A stretch of 49,111 nucleotides of DNA from an uncultured Lachnospiraceae bacterium (GTDB lineage: Bacteria; Bacillota; Clostridia; Lachnospirales; Lachnospiraceae): contig CANRIV010000013.1 in the NCBI GenBank assembly GCA_947630805.1, positions 1 to 49,111 of the forward strand, in the 5' to 3' direction. Below, in pieces: positions 7,616-16,543 of this stretch. The position numbers and the translations under genes are program-made. The number at the start of each line of letters is the position of its first letter. Within the stretch, counting starts at the first letter, position 1. The notes beneath the pieces were generated by a model. The model made no database searches and had not been told where the DNA came from. It worked only from the letters and a program-made list of their open reading frames with translations.

Positions 7616-8209
7616 ATGCTGAATTATATATGGGCAATCATGATAGCAATCGGAATCGTTTATGGACTGCTGACCGGACATATTGAAGATGTGGGAAACG
7701 GTGCAATAACATCTGCAGAAGAAGCGGTAAAGTTATGTATTACTATGCTGGGAATTATGAGTATGTGGCTGGGGTTTATGGAGGTGGCAAAAGCCAGTGG
7801 ACTGATTGAAAAGGCAGAAAAGAAAATGGAGCCGGTGATAGGATGGCTTTTCCCTGCTTTGCCGCAGACGCATCCGGCGAGGCCACATATTATAACAAAT
7901 ATAATCGCAAATATTTTAGGATTGGGCTGGGCGGCAACACCGGCAGGTTTAAAGGCGATGGAGGAGTTGTCCAAACATCCTGTTCCTCAAAAAGGAGCCG
8001 TTTTTCCAAAACACATTGCAACCAATGAAATGTGTACATTTCTGGTAATCAATATTTCTTCTCTGCAGTTGATTCCGGTAAATATGATTGCATACAGGAG
8101 TCAGTACGGCTCTGTCAATCCGGCGGCAATTATTGCACCGGCAATTATTGCAACAACATTGAGCACGGTTTCGGGAATTATTTTTTGTAAAATTATGTGT
8201 AAAAAGTAA
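7616..8209 (+). CDS. spmA: Spore maturation protein A
   Basis: This 197-residue membrane protein of the nucleoside-recognition (Gate) family matches SpmA, with PARPHIITNIIANILGLGWA and the region FPKHIATNEMCTFLVI. Several hydrophobic segments cover most of the length. In Bacillus, SpmA and SpmB act together in spore core dehydration and heat resistance. Here the partner spmB is not adjacent but at 18862, about 10.6 kb downstream, with unrelated envelope and transport genes between. The start is the first ATG of the frame, with only a weak purine-rich site upstream. Confidence 0.92.
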   Translation: MLNYIWAIMIAIGIVYGLLTGHIEDVGNGAITSAEEAVKLCITMLGIMSMWLGFMEVAKASGLIEKAEKKMEPVIGWLFPALPQTHPARPHIITNIIANILGLGWAATPAGLKAMEELSKHPVPQKGAVFPKHIATNEMCTFLVINISSLQLIPVNMIAYRSQYGSVNPAAIIAPAIIATTLSTVSGIIFCKIMCKK

Positions 8210-8240
8210 GAAGGATACTATATTAAAACTTTTTGTAAAG

Positions 8241-8249
8241 TGATATAAT
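8241..8249 (+). promoter_or_regulatory. Extended -10 promoter of the LtaS-like gene
   Basis: TGATATAAT is an extended -10 element (TGn plus perfect TATAAT). The -35 position 17 bases upstream (TATTAA) is poor, as is common with extended -10 promoters. Confidence 0.55.
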
Positions 8250-8312
8250 GAATATTAAATGTGAGGGAATTTTGATAGAAAAACAGCAAGATTAAAATTC
8301 ATGGAGTACACA

Positions 8313-10901
8313 ATGGACGAGGAAAAAAATATTTTAGAATATCCGGAAGAAGAAAAAAAAGAGCGGTTTTCTTTTCTTAAAAATAAGCAGGATAAAATCA
8401 GAAAATGGCCGATTATAAAATGGTGTCTGGCAGCACTCGTATTAATTGTCGGAATTGTATTTGTTCAGGCCAACAATCATTTATGTTATAACACATATAC
8501 TACGGAGAAAGTAAAAGATCCGGAGAAAAAGGTGCATCAGCTCGCTACAGACAGCATATGTGAGCAGGAGATAAAAGGATACAATGGAACGCTGCAAAGA
8601 GTTTACCTGTATCTGGATAACCAGGGAATGGAAAGTGCTTCCGGCAGAGTTGTAGTCCGAGTAAAAGACAAGCAAGGCAATGTGTTGGGGAAAACGCATA
8701 GAGCAGTGAAACGGATACGGACCAGAAAATTTGTTCCACTTTTATTTGAAGAGCAACCTAAGTTACATCAGGGAAATACTTACATATTGGAAATTCGCTG
8801 TAAGAATGTCCAGAATCCACAGGGATTTGGTATTTATACTTCTACTGTACCAAATCAGTGGTTGGGAAAGGCAAGTATTGAAGGCCGTCAGCTGGAAAAG
8901 GGAACGACACTCCGGTGCATGCTGGAGTTTCGATATTATGACAGTTATTCCATGAAACTTATGATGTCGATGATGATTTTGGGAGTTATCATTATATTAA
9001 TTCCTTTTGAGTATCTTGGAAGAATGATTTCAAGTAAATTCGCAAAATCCATTCATCTGGAAACGTGGCTTTCGAGAATTGTGTTTCTTCTGGCGCCGGC
9101 AGTGGCATATTTTATCATGGAAAGTCTCTCGGGATACTCTTTGGTAGAAATTGCGGGATTTTTTATTACGTGGAAAGGGTTGCTAAACCTTTTTATCTAT
9201 TATGTTATTTTATTCGTTTTGTTTGCAGTGACAAATAAAACGCAGTATTCCGCAATTTTGTTGTGGATTATTACATTTGTGTTGGGAATGACAAATTATT
9301 TTGTTTTTCAATTTCGGGGAATTCCGGTGCTGGCAGCAGATATTTTATCCGTGGGAACAGCATTAAATGTGGCGGATAGTTTTGAGTATACTTATGACAT
9401 ATGGGTATTGTGGGCAGTAAGTATTTTGGTTACATTTACCGGAATTATGCTCAGTTTTATGCCGTATAAGGGATTCCGATGGCCAAAGCGTATTGGAACA
9501 GCGGCTCTGGCGGTTGTTCTGCTTATACTTACGAATTATATTTACATTACTTCAGATATTACCAATCAGCTGGGAATAAAAGACAGCCAGTGGAAACCGC
9601 AGCTTACCTATGAAGAAAACGGAAGTATGCTGTCTTTTACGACGTCTTGGAGATATATTAAAACAGAAAAACCGGAAGGATACTCCGTAAAAAAAGTGGA
9701 AGCTGTGGCGAAACAGTATCTTTCTGATAAAACGGACAAGTCTCAGGCAAAATCTAAAAAAATGCCGAATGTGATAGCCATTATGAATGAATCTCTGGCA
9801 GATTTCAGTTATGATGGAGAACTTTTGACAAGTGAAGATTATCTTTCTTTTATTCATAGTATGAAGAAAAATACCATAAAAGGAAAGCTGTATGTCTCCA
9901 TCGAGGGTGCCAATACTGCAAATTCGGAATTTGAATTTCTGACTGGAAATTCGCTGGCATTTTTTGCACCGAGAGCAGTACCGTATAATAATTATGTCAA
10001 TAATATAGTCCCATCCCTTACCAGGACATTAGTATCACAGGGATATGTAGGAAATAACGCATACCATCCATATAAAAGAAGCGGATGGAACAGAGAACAT
10101 GTGTATAACTGTTTGGGATTTGGAACATTTTATTCGGAAGAACATTACGAAAATGCCCAATATATCAGGAATTTCATTTCTGATAAAACCAATATGGAAC
10201 AGATTATCCAAGATTACGAAACGGCAAAGAAAAAGTCCTCGGATCCGTTTTATCTGTTTAATGTTACTGTCCAAAATCATGGAGGGTACGTAGGAAACCG
10301 TGGGTTTGTAAAGACGGACGTCAAATCTAAAAGTCCGGGAATGAAAGCATCTTCTGTGGATCAGTATCTTACGCTGGCGAAGAAATCCGATGAGGCATTT
10401 GAGCTGCTGATTACTTATTTTGAAAAGGTAAAAGAGCCAACGGTAATTGTAATGTTTGGAGATCATCAGCCACCGTTGTCTAATAAATTTTACAGCAATT
10501 TATTTGGGACCAACATAGAAAATTTTACGGCAGAACAGACTGCCGCATGGTACAGTACGCCATATATTATCTGGGCCAATTATGATATTGAGGAAAAAGA
10601 AAATCTGGATATGAGTGCAAATTATCTGTCTTCTTATCTGCTGCAACTCATTGGTGCAGATATGACCGGATACAATAAATATTTACTGGAACTTCAAAAG
10701 AAAGTCCCTGTTTTGACAGGAATGTTTTATGCGGGAGATGATGGTGTATTTCATGATATTGATGAAACGTCGCAATATACGAAATTTATCCGGGAATATG
10801 GGATTGTTCAATATAATGGTCTGCTTGACCAAAAACACAGAGTGAAAGATTTCTTTTTCCTGCAGGATGGCGATTATGAACTGCCAAAACGGAGAATATA
10901 A
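8313..10901 (+). CDS. LTA synthase family protein with N-terminal ectodomain
   Basis: This 862-residue LtaS/alkaline-phosphatase-superfamily membrane enzyme is expected to transfer glycerol-phosphate or a related group to an envelope polymer. The C-terminal half is the sulfatase-fold domain, starting around VIAIMNESLADFS. Nucleophile Thr535 lies in EGANTANSEFEFLTG, and metal-site segments are NVTVQNHGG and MFGDHQPP. Before it lies a set of TM helices (~205-400). Unusually, the first TM (~33-53) is followed by ~150 residues of predicted extracellular beta-rich sequence. That makes it about 200 residues longer than typical LtaS. GGAG at 8303-8306 fits ATG 8313 better than ATG 8301, which has no site. 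The gene has its own promoter and terminator. Confidence 0.85.
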   Translation: MDEEKNILEYPEEEKKERFSFLKNKQDKIRKWPIIKWCLAALVLIVGIVFVQANNHLCYNTYTTEKVKDPEKKVHQLATDSICEQEIKGYNGTLQRVYLYLDNQGMESASGRVVVRVKDKQGNVLGKTHRAVKRIRTRKFVPLLFEEQPKLHQGNTYILEIRCKNVQNPQGFGIYTSTVPNQWLGKASIEGRQLEKGTTLRCMLEFRYYDSYSMKLMMSMMILGVIIILIPFEYLGRMISSKFAKSIHLETWLSRIVFLLAPAVAYFIMESLSGYSLVEIAGFFITWKGLLNLFIYYVILFVLFAVTNKTQYSAILLWIITFVLGMTNYFVFQFRGIPVLAADILSVGTALNVADSFEYTYDIWVLWAVSILVTFTGIMLSFMPYKGFRWPKRIGTAALAVVLLILTNYIYITSDITNQLGIKDSQWKPQLTYEENGSMLSFTTSWRYIKTEKPEGYSVKKVEAVAKQYLSDKTDKSQAKSKKMPNVIAIMNESLADFSYDGELLTSEDYLSFIHSMKKNTIKGKLYVSIEGANTANSEFEFLTGNSLAFFAPRAVPYNNYVNNIVPSLTRTLVSQGYVGNNAYHPYKRSGWNREHVYNCLGFGTFYSEEHYENAQYIRNFISDKTNMEQIIQDYETAKKKSSDPFYLFNVTVQNHGGYVGNRGFVKTDVKSKSPGMKASSVDQYLTLAKKSDEAFELLITYFEKVKEPTVIVMFGDHQPPLSNKFYSNLFGTNIENFTAEQTAAWYSTPYIIWANYDIEEKENLDMSANYLSSYLLQLIGADMTGYNKYLLELQKKVPVLTGMFYAGDDGVFHDIDETSQYTKFIREYGIVQYNGLLDQKHRVKDFFFLQDGDYELPKRRI

Positions 10902-10911
10902 TAGAATAAAA

Positions 10912-10938
10912 AGACAGGCACCAGAAGGTGCCTGTTTG
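10912..10938 (+). terminator. Terminator after the LtaS-like gene
   Basis: ACAGGCACC and GGTGCCTGT form a perfect 9-bp stem with an AGAA loop and a short T tract. The T tract runs directly into the -35 box of the next promoter. Confidence 0.75.
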
Positions 10939-10964
10939 ACATGAAAAGAGTCATAGGATAGAAT
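10936..10964 (+). promoter_or_regulatory. Strong promoter of the ECF/DUF4430 operon
   Basis: A perfect TTGACA, 17-base spacer, TAGAAT. The -35 box abuts the preceding terminator stem. I looked for a cobalamin riboswitch in the short leader (to 11001) and found none. Confidence 0.8.
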
Positions 10965-11001
10965 AAAAACATTCGATAAATGGAAAGGCAGGAAACAGAG
11001 A

Positions 11002-12171
11002 ATGAATACAATGAAATACAGATTATATGTTATGATAACTACCCTGTTTATGACACTGGCCGTCACAACTGCTGTAGCGGCAGCACCGGCGCAGACGGCG
11101 GCCGGAGAGAAAAAAGCCACCGTTGTTTTTTCTATCGAAAAATTTACAATCGGGCAGGGATATCTTGTCTTACCAATTCAAGTGGAAATGGAAACAGATG
11201 CCAGTGTGGCAGATGTGTTTTTAAAAGTAGCACAGGAAAGAGGAATCACGTATAAGTCGGATGAAACTGCGTACACGTTTTTTTTAAGAAGCATTTATCA
11301 TGCAGATACAGGAATAATTAACATTCCAAAAGAAATCTCGCAGATGCCGCCTTATCAGTTTTCTTTTGGATCCGGAGAGGAAGATCAGATTGTCTATAAT
11401 GCCCCTTCCAATGAAAAAAATGAAGGAAATCATCTGGAGGAAGGAGCTTTGGGAGAGTCTTCCTATCACACAATGGCGGGCTGGATGTTTACAGTCAATA
11501 ATGAGAGCATTTCAGAGTCGGCAGACAGCGTTCCCGTGAAAGACGGAGATGTTATCCGGCTTCAGTTTTCTGTCTATGGTTATGGGGCGGATTTGGGATT
11601 TGACACAGAGGAATGGACGGGAATCCCGAGAATTGTTTTAGCAGACAGAGATGCGTTGATGAGAGAAGTGGCGGCTACCAATAGTGATATGCAGAAAAAT
11701 ACAGAGATTAAAAAAGCGTATGAGGATGCGCTGAGTGTCCTGACAATATATCAGGCGTCGCAGCAGGAAATTGACAATGCCCTTGAGGCCTTAAAAAATG
11801 CAAAGAAAACATATCAGGCAATGTCGGAAACAACAAAAAAACCGCAGGAAACACAGCCTCCGACCACAGAAAATCCGACATATCCGAGCGTAAAAAGAGC
11901 GCAGATAAAGAAAATAAAAAACATAAAAAAATATAAAGCAAAGATCAGCGTTAAAAAAATCACTGGCGTTAAAGGCTATCAATATAAATATGCGAATAAT
12001 AAAAAATTCAAAAATGCGACAGTAAAGATTACAACAAAGAGAACGCTCATAACCAAAAAGTTTAAAAAGAAACAGCGATGTTATGTGAAAGTAAGAGCAT
12101 ATGTAGAATCTGACCATACCAAAGTCTATGGAAAATGGAGTAAAATAAAATCTACAAAAATTAAAAAATAA
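11002..12171 (+). CDS. Secreted DUF4430 (transcobalamin beta-domain-like) protein
   Basis: This 389-residue exported protein has a signal peptide at 1-27 ending AAAPA. Residues ~38-190 carry the DUF4430 pattern: a beta-rich start, then GWMFTVNNE and VKDGDVIRLQF. DUF4430 is the fold of the C-terminal beta-domain of transcobalamin and intrinsic factor. A helical segment (~210-275), a Pro/Thr linker and a strongly basic Lys/Tyr-rich C-terminal module (~300-389) follow. That module recurs at the end of the protein encoded at 47743 and may bind the wall or a polyanion. It is first in an operon with an alpha-barrel surface protein, a second DUF4430 lipoprotein and an ECF transporter. Role inferred: extracellular capture of a ligand, possibly a corrinoid. 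Confidence 0.8.
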   Translation: MNTMKYRLYVMITTLFMTLAVTTAVAAAPAQTAAGEKKATVVFSIEKFTIGQGYLVLPIQVEMETDASVADVFLKVAQERGITYKSDETAYTFFLRSIYHADTGIINIPKEISQMPPYQFSFGSGEEDQIVYNAPSNEKNEGNHLEEGALGESSYHTMAGWMFTVNNESISESADSVPVKDGDVIRLQFSVYGYGADLGFDTEEWTGIPRIVLADRDALMREVAATNSDMQKNTEIKKAYEDALSVLTIYQASQQEIDNALEALKNAKKTYQAMSETTKKPQETQPPTTENPTYPSVKRAQIKKIKNIKKYKAKISVKKITGVKGYQYKYANNKKFKNATVKITTKRTLITKKFKKKQRCYVKVRAYVESDHTKVYGKWSKIKSTKIKK

Positions 12172-12179
12172 GGATATCA

Positions 12180-12205
12180 GGCAGGAGCGATGCTCTTGCC
12201 TTTTG
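12180..12205 (+). terminator. Internal hairpin-terminator between operon genes 1 and 2
   Basis: GGCAGGAGC pairs with GCTCTTGCC around a 3-base loop, followed by TTTT. It sits between the first DUF4430 gene and the rest of the operon. Partial read-through would make the secreted protein more abundant than the membrane components. No second promoter is evident before 12233. Confidence 0.65.
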
Positions 12206-12232
12206 TCGATATTACCTTGTGAGGAAAAATAG

Positions 12233-13654
12233 ATGAAAAAATATATTTCTATCCTATTGTTTTTTTTGCTGGGAATTACGAATATGTTTCCGGTGTCGGC
12301 AGATACTTCCCTGTCGAAACAGTCTGTAAAACAATACCTTTACAGTATTTATCAATATGAGACAAACCATATTCCAGAGCCTTCTTATGGAAGTGTGGGA
12401 GGAGAATGGCTGATAATCGGTTTGGCAAGATACGGAATCCGACAGGATTACGCAGACAAATACATAAAAAATTTGCAAAAGCACATAGAAGATGTGGATG
12501 GAGTACTTTCCACAAGAAAATATACAGAATATGCCCGTGTCGTAATTGCGCTGACATCTCTGGAAAAAAATCCAAAAAGTTTTGGCGGCTACAATCTTTT
12601 ACAGCCCCTGGCAGAATATGACAATCTTATTTCCATGGGGGTAAATTCAGTAAGTTATGCTCTGATTGCGTTTGACTGTGGGAATTATGAGATACCTGAG
12701 CCGAAAAAGGACTATCACGGGAAAGTCACAACAAGAGATAAATTAATTACAGCAATTATAAATGCACAGTTAAAAGACGGAGGATGGACGCTCGCAGGAA
12801 AAAATGTGGATGTCGATGTGACGGCAATGGCGATACAGGCGCTGGCGCCGTATTATAAACGCAATGAAAATGTCAGGGAAGCTCTGGAAAAGGCGTTAGA
12901 AAAGCTGAGTAGTATGCAGCAAATGGACGGAGGATTTCAATCTTCGAACAACGGGGGAAATGAAAGCACTGCACAGGTGCTTACAGCGTTATCTGAACTG
13001 AGGATTGATATTGAAGATAAAAGATTTGTAAAAAATGGAAACACGGTAGTTGACGGTCTGCTGCAATATTATAAAAATGGCGGATTTAGTCATCGGGTTG
13101 GCGGAGCAGTAAATCAGATGGCGACAGAACAGTCAATGTATGCACTGGTGGCATATTACAGAAGCATTACAGATAAAAACAGATTGTTTGATATGTCTGA
13201 CGGGGTAAGCCGTCTCGCATATGAGCAGAATACACAAGAAAGTTTTGCGGCAGAGAAGAAAACGGAGAAAAAACAAAAAAAGAATACAAAGAAGAAAACG
13301 TCAGACAAAACAGAAGAAAAAAGAAAAGCAGAACAGGACGGGAATTTATCGCAACAGGAAACAGAAAAACAAAAGGAAACAGAAGAACAGAAGGAAACAA
13401 AAAAAGAGGAAAAGACAGAGAACGTGCGGCAGAAAAGGGCAAAAGAAGGACAGACAACAGGGAAACAAGTGAGTGAAACAGAAGATGAAGCAGAAAGAAT
13501 ATTATCATCTGAAGAAACCCCATCCGAAAAACCACATGGAAAGAGCGAAAAGGAACATAAGGTCGGGGCAGCAGTCGGTGGAGGAATAATAGCCGGCTGT
13601 ATCGTGGGGATGGTCGTTGGATATATTTTAGTGAGAAGAAGGAAAAAGAGATGA
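12233..13654 (+). CDS. Membrane-anchored prenyltransferase/squalene-oxidase-repeat protein
   Basis: This 473-residue surface protein has a signal peptide at 1-23. Residues ~30-330 form an alpha/alpha-barrel-type repeat domain with Gly-Gly-Trp/Phe turns (LKDGGWTLAG, QMDGGFQSS, YKNGGFSHR), as in terpenoid-cyclase-fold proteins. The alpha-domain of transcobalamin/intrinsic factor shares this fold. There is no sign of a cyclase DxDD motif. A charged Lys/Glu/Gln stalk (~340-445) leads to a C-terminal Gly-rich TM helix (~448-468) with a positive tail, anchoring the barrel outside the cell. The stop overlaps the next gene by four bases (ATGA). Inferred role: one half of a two-part ligand-binding receptor, the other half being a DUF4430 protein. 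Confidence 0.85.
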   Translation: MKKYISILLFFLLGITNMFPVSADTSLSKQSVKQYLYSIYQYETNHIPEPSYGSVGGEWLIIGLARYGIRQDYADKYIKNLQKHIEDVDGVLSTRKYTEYARVVIALTSLEKNPKSFGGYNLLQPLAEYDNLISMGVNSVSYALIAFDCGNYEIPEPKKDYHGKVTTRDKLITAIINAQLKDGGWTLAGKNVDVDVTAMAIQALAPYYKRNENVREALEKALEKLSSMQQMDGGFQSSNNGGNESTAQVLTALSELRIDIEDKRFVKNGNTVVDGLLQYYKNGGFSHRVGGAVNQMATEQSMYALVAYYRSITDKNRLFDMSDGVSRLAYEQNTQESFAAEKKTEKKQKKNTKKKTSDKTEEKRKAEQDGNLSQQETEKQKETEEQKETKKEEKTENVRQKRAKEGQTTGKQVSETEDEAERILSSEETPSEKPHGKSEKEHKVGAAVGGGIIAGCIVGMVVGYILVRRRKKR

Positions 13655-14136
13655 AATGGATGAGGAGAAAACAGTTTTTATTACTGCTTATTGTTTTGAC
13701 GGTTTTACTGTCCGGCTGTAAGCGGGAGCAGCATTCTGAAAACAAAAAAGAAGGAACATGTACATTATTGGTAGAGTGTCAGTCTGTTTTGGATAATATG
13801 GATAGACTGGAACAGCAGTTAAAAGGATATATTCCCGAATCCGGGATTATTTTTTCGGAGCAATCGGTAGCGTTTTATTCCGGAGATACTGTTTATGATG
13901 TTATGAAAAGAGAACTGGAACGGGAGAAAATTCCAATAGAAGTATCCTTTACCGGAAAAAGCGCTTACGTGGAAGGAATTGATAATCTTTATGAATTTTC
14001 CTGCGGAGAGCAGTCCGGATGGATTTATAGCGTAAACGGCAGTGTTTCTTCAAAAAGCTGCAGTGAGAATATTGTAAAAGCGGGAGATGTTATCCGGTGG
14101 CATTTTACCTGTAATTTAGGAGAGGATTTAAAATAA
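13651..14136 (+). CDS. DUF4430 lipoprotein
   Basis: This 161-residue lipoprotein has a signal peptide ending in the lipobox LLSGC (Cys24). The mature part is a single DUF4430 domain with GWIYSVNGS and KAGDVIRWHF, the pattern conserved in the transcobalamin beta-domain. It overlaps both neighbours (4 bases upstream, 1 base downstream), so its synthesis is coupled to the barrel protein and the ECF T subunit. The likely role is a membrane-tethered binding domain handing ligand to the S component. Confidence 0.85.
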   Translation: MKWMRRKQFLLLLIVLTVLLSGCKREQHSENKKEGTCTLLVECQSVLDNMDRLEQQLKGYIPESGIIFSEQSVAFYSGDTVYDVMKRELEREKIPIEVSFTGKSAYVEGIDNLYEFSCGEQSGWIYSVNGSVSSKSCSENIVKAGDVIRWHFTCNLGEDLK

Positions 14137-15005
14137 TGGCAGATGAGTTTTCGAGATTTCATCCGTTGGTCCAGATTGTGTTTTTTTGCTTTGTTATGGG
14201 AATTACCATATTTCAAATGCAGATTATACTGGCGCTTATCTCTTTCCTGAGTGCGGCAGTGTATCAGATTTATCTGAAAAGATGGAGAGGTCTGGTATAT
14301 TTGGGAATAATATTCTGTGCGATGATACCTGCAGCGCTAATTAATCCGCTTTTTTCCCATAGAGGAACAACCAGACTATTTTATTTATTTACAGGAAATG
14401 CGGTTACATGGGAGGCAATCGTGTATGGATTTGTGGCGGCAATTATAATCGGCGCGGTAATGTTATGGTTTGTGGCAATTCATGAAATCGTTACAGCAGA
14501 CAAATTGATTGCAGTTTTGGGAAATATGTTTCCGCACATAACAGTTTTATTATTGATGATATTTCGGTTTATTCCGAAAATAGCTGCTTTTCAGAAAAAA
14601 GTAAAAGAGGCAGACAAGGCATTGCAAGCGGACCCTAAAAGATTTTCAGAAAAAATAAAGAGGCAGTCCAGAATTATTTCCATTACTACTACGTGGGCAT
14701 TGGAAAATTCCATAGACACGGCGGATTCCATGAGAGCCAGAGGATTTGGCTGTGGAAAGCGGAGTTTCTATCATAACAATTTCTTTTCTCCGAGAGATGT
14801 GGTGGTATTTGTGTGGATTATGGTTTTATCTTTACTTGTCATATGGCAGATAGCAGTGGGAAATACAATATCCTATTATTATCCCGTAATAAGAATAAAA
14901 GGACATATTTTTATTTATATCATATATGGTTTTTTGTGCATGACGCCTTTGATTGTTGATTTATGGGAGGAAATACGATGGCACAGATTGAAATCAAAAA
15001 TTTAA
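14136..15005 (+). CDS. ECF transporter transmembrane (T) component
   Basis: This 289-residue polytopic membrane protein of the CbiQ/EcfT family couples the ATPase to the substrate-binding S subunit. The coupling helix motif ADSMRARGFG at ~residues 196-205 carries the Ala-Arg-Gly signature. Five or six hydrophobic segments surround it. The ATG overlaps the lipoprotein stop by one base. The ATPase gene begins inside its 3' end. Confidence 0.92.
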   Translation: MADEFSRFHPLVQIVFFCFVMGITIFQMQIILALISFLSAAVYQIYLKRWRGLVYLGIIFCAMIPAALINPLFSHRGTTRLFYLFTGNAVTWEAIVYGFVAAIIIGAVMLWFVAIHEIVTADKLIAVLGNMFPHITVLLLMIFRFIPKIAAFQKKVKEADKALQADPKRFSEKIKRQSRIISITTTWALENSIDTADSMRARGFGCGKRSFYHNNFFSPRDVVVFVWIMVLSLLVIWQIAVGNTISYYYPVIRIKGHIFIYIIYGFLCMTPLIVDLWEEIRWHRLKSKI

Positions 15006-16543
15006 CGTTTACATACGCAGGAGAAGACAAGAACACTCCGGCAATTCGAAATATTTCTATGAATATCTCCAGAGGAGATTTTATCGTTATCTGTGGAAAA
15101 ACAGGCTGTGGAAAAAGTACATTGCTCAGAAATTTAAAGCCGGCAATCAGACCTGCCGGAAGGACAGAGGGCGTTGTCTGCTATGAAAATAAGCCGATTG
15201 ACGAGATGGATTTTCGGAAACAGGCACAGGAAATCGGTTTTGTGATGCAAAATCCGGAACATCAGATTGTGACGGATAAAGTATGGCACGAGCTGTCATT
15301 CGGACTGGAAAATCTGGGAATTTCAACGGCTAAAATCCGACTTCGGGTCGCTGAAATGGCAGAGTATTTTGGAATTACGGACTGGATGGAAAAATCTGTG
15401 GAAAAACTATCCGGAGGTCAAAAACAGTTGATGAATTTGGCAGCAGTTATGGCAATGGACCCGGCGGTTATGGTATTGGACGAGCCTACGGCACAGCTTG
15501 ATCCTATTGAGGCAGAAAATTTTATACACACATTAAAAAAAATAAATCAGGATTTGGGGATTACGATAATTCTTTCGGAGCACAGATTGGATATCGTGCT
15601 GCCGGAGGCTGACAGGGTGTTTGTAATGAATCAGGGAGAAATTGTGCAACAAGGAAATCCGCAGCAGATTGCAGAGAAAATTGCGGAAGAAGATTTCCTA
15701 CAGTTTCTGCCGGTGTCTACCAGGATTTATCATATGTGCGGGAAAACGGGTATCGTGCCAATTTCTGTAGCCCAGGGGAGAAAATGGATAGAGGACCAGC
15801 CAATTAGAAGCGCAAAGTTTTGCACATCGGAGAAAAAAAAACGGGAAGAAATCATTCGTTGTAAAAACGTATGGTATCGCTATGAAAAAAAGAGTGAAGA
15901 TATTATTAAAGGTCTGGAATGTCATATTTATCGGGGAGAAATATTTGCGATTCTGGGCGGAAACGGAACGGGAAAAACAACAATGCTTTCACTGCTTGCA
16001 GGAATTAGGAATCCCTATCGGGGAAAAATAGAGAAAAAAGGAAAAAGCGGGTTTTTGCCACAGGATGTACAGACATTATTTGTTCGGGAAACAGTGGCAG
16101 AGGAACTGGAAGAAGTCAGCGGGGAAATCATAGAAGAGATGGAGCTGGCGCCCCTGAAGAAAAAACATCCTTATGATATCAGTGGAGGGCAGCAGCAAAA
16201 GGTAGCGCTGGCAAAAGTTTTTCAAAAAAATCCGGACATCTTTTTGCTGGATGAGCCGACAAAAGCTTTAGATCCTATTTATAAAAAACAGTTAGGAAAA
16301 AAATTAAAACAGTTATCAAACGAGGGAAAAACAGTTATTCTCGTCAGTCATGATGTGGATTTCTGTGGAGAATATGCCCACAGATGTGGATTGTTTGCCA
16401 ATGGGAAGCTGACAGCGGTTGATAATTTTCGGGAATTTTTTTGTGCAAACCGCTTTTATACAACAACGCTGCATAAAATATTTCGCAATAAAATAAAAGA
16501 TGTAGTTCGCATGGAGGATATTGTATGCGGAAAGGGAGAATAG
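14978..16543 (+). CDS. ECF transporter ATPase, two fused ABC domains
   Basis: This 521-residue protein fuses the two ATPases that are separate EcfA1/EcfA2 chains in many Firmicutes. Domain 1 has Walker A GKTGCGKST, signature LSGGQKQ and Walker B VMVLDEPTAQLDP. Domain 2 (from ~290) has GGNGTGKTT, ISGGQQQ and IFLLDEPTKALDP. Both sites look catalytically complete. The frame is open from ATG 14963, but GGGAGG at 14965-14970 correctly serves ATG 14978 (MAQIEIKNLTF). It overlaps the T gene by 28 bases and the S gene by 19. Confidence 0.94.
   Translation: MAQIEIKNLTFTYAGEDKNTPAIRNISMNISRGDFIVICGKTGCGKSTLLRNLKPAIRPAGRTEGVVCYENKPIDEMDFRKQAQEIGFVMQNPEHQIVTDKVWHELSFGLENLGISTAKIRLRVAEMAEYFGITDWMEKSVEKLSGGQKQLMNLAAVMAMDPAVMVLDEPTAQLDPIEAENFIHTLKKINQDLGITIILSEHRLDIVLPEADRVFVMNQGEIVQQGNPQQIAEKIAEEDFLQFLPVSTRIYHMCGKTGIVPISVAQGRKWIEDQPIRSAKFCTSEKKKREEIIRCKNVWYRYEKKSEDIIKGLECHIYRGEIFAILGGNGTGKTTMLSLLAGIRNPYRGKIEKKGKSGFLPQDVQTLFVRETVAEELEEVSGEIIEEMELAPLKKKHPYDISGGQQQKVALAKVFQKNPDIFLLDEPTKALDPIYKKQLGKKLKQLSNEGKTVILVSHDVDFCGEYAHRCGLFANGKLTAVDNFREFFCANRFYTTTLHKIFRNKIKDVVRMEDIVCGKGE

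Noticed and set aside
10902-11001. Cobalamin riboswitch ahead of the DUF4430/ECF operon
   Set aside because: The leader from the promoter to the ATG is only ~35 bases, and no B12-box-like sequence is seen in the gap.
13167-13745. 192-codon minus-strand frame opposite the barrel protein stalk
   Set aside because: It mirrors a Lys/Glu/Gln-rich repeat-like coding stretch, has low-complexity Phe/Leu/Ser content and no start signals. The sense gene is well supported.
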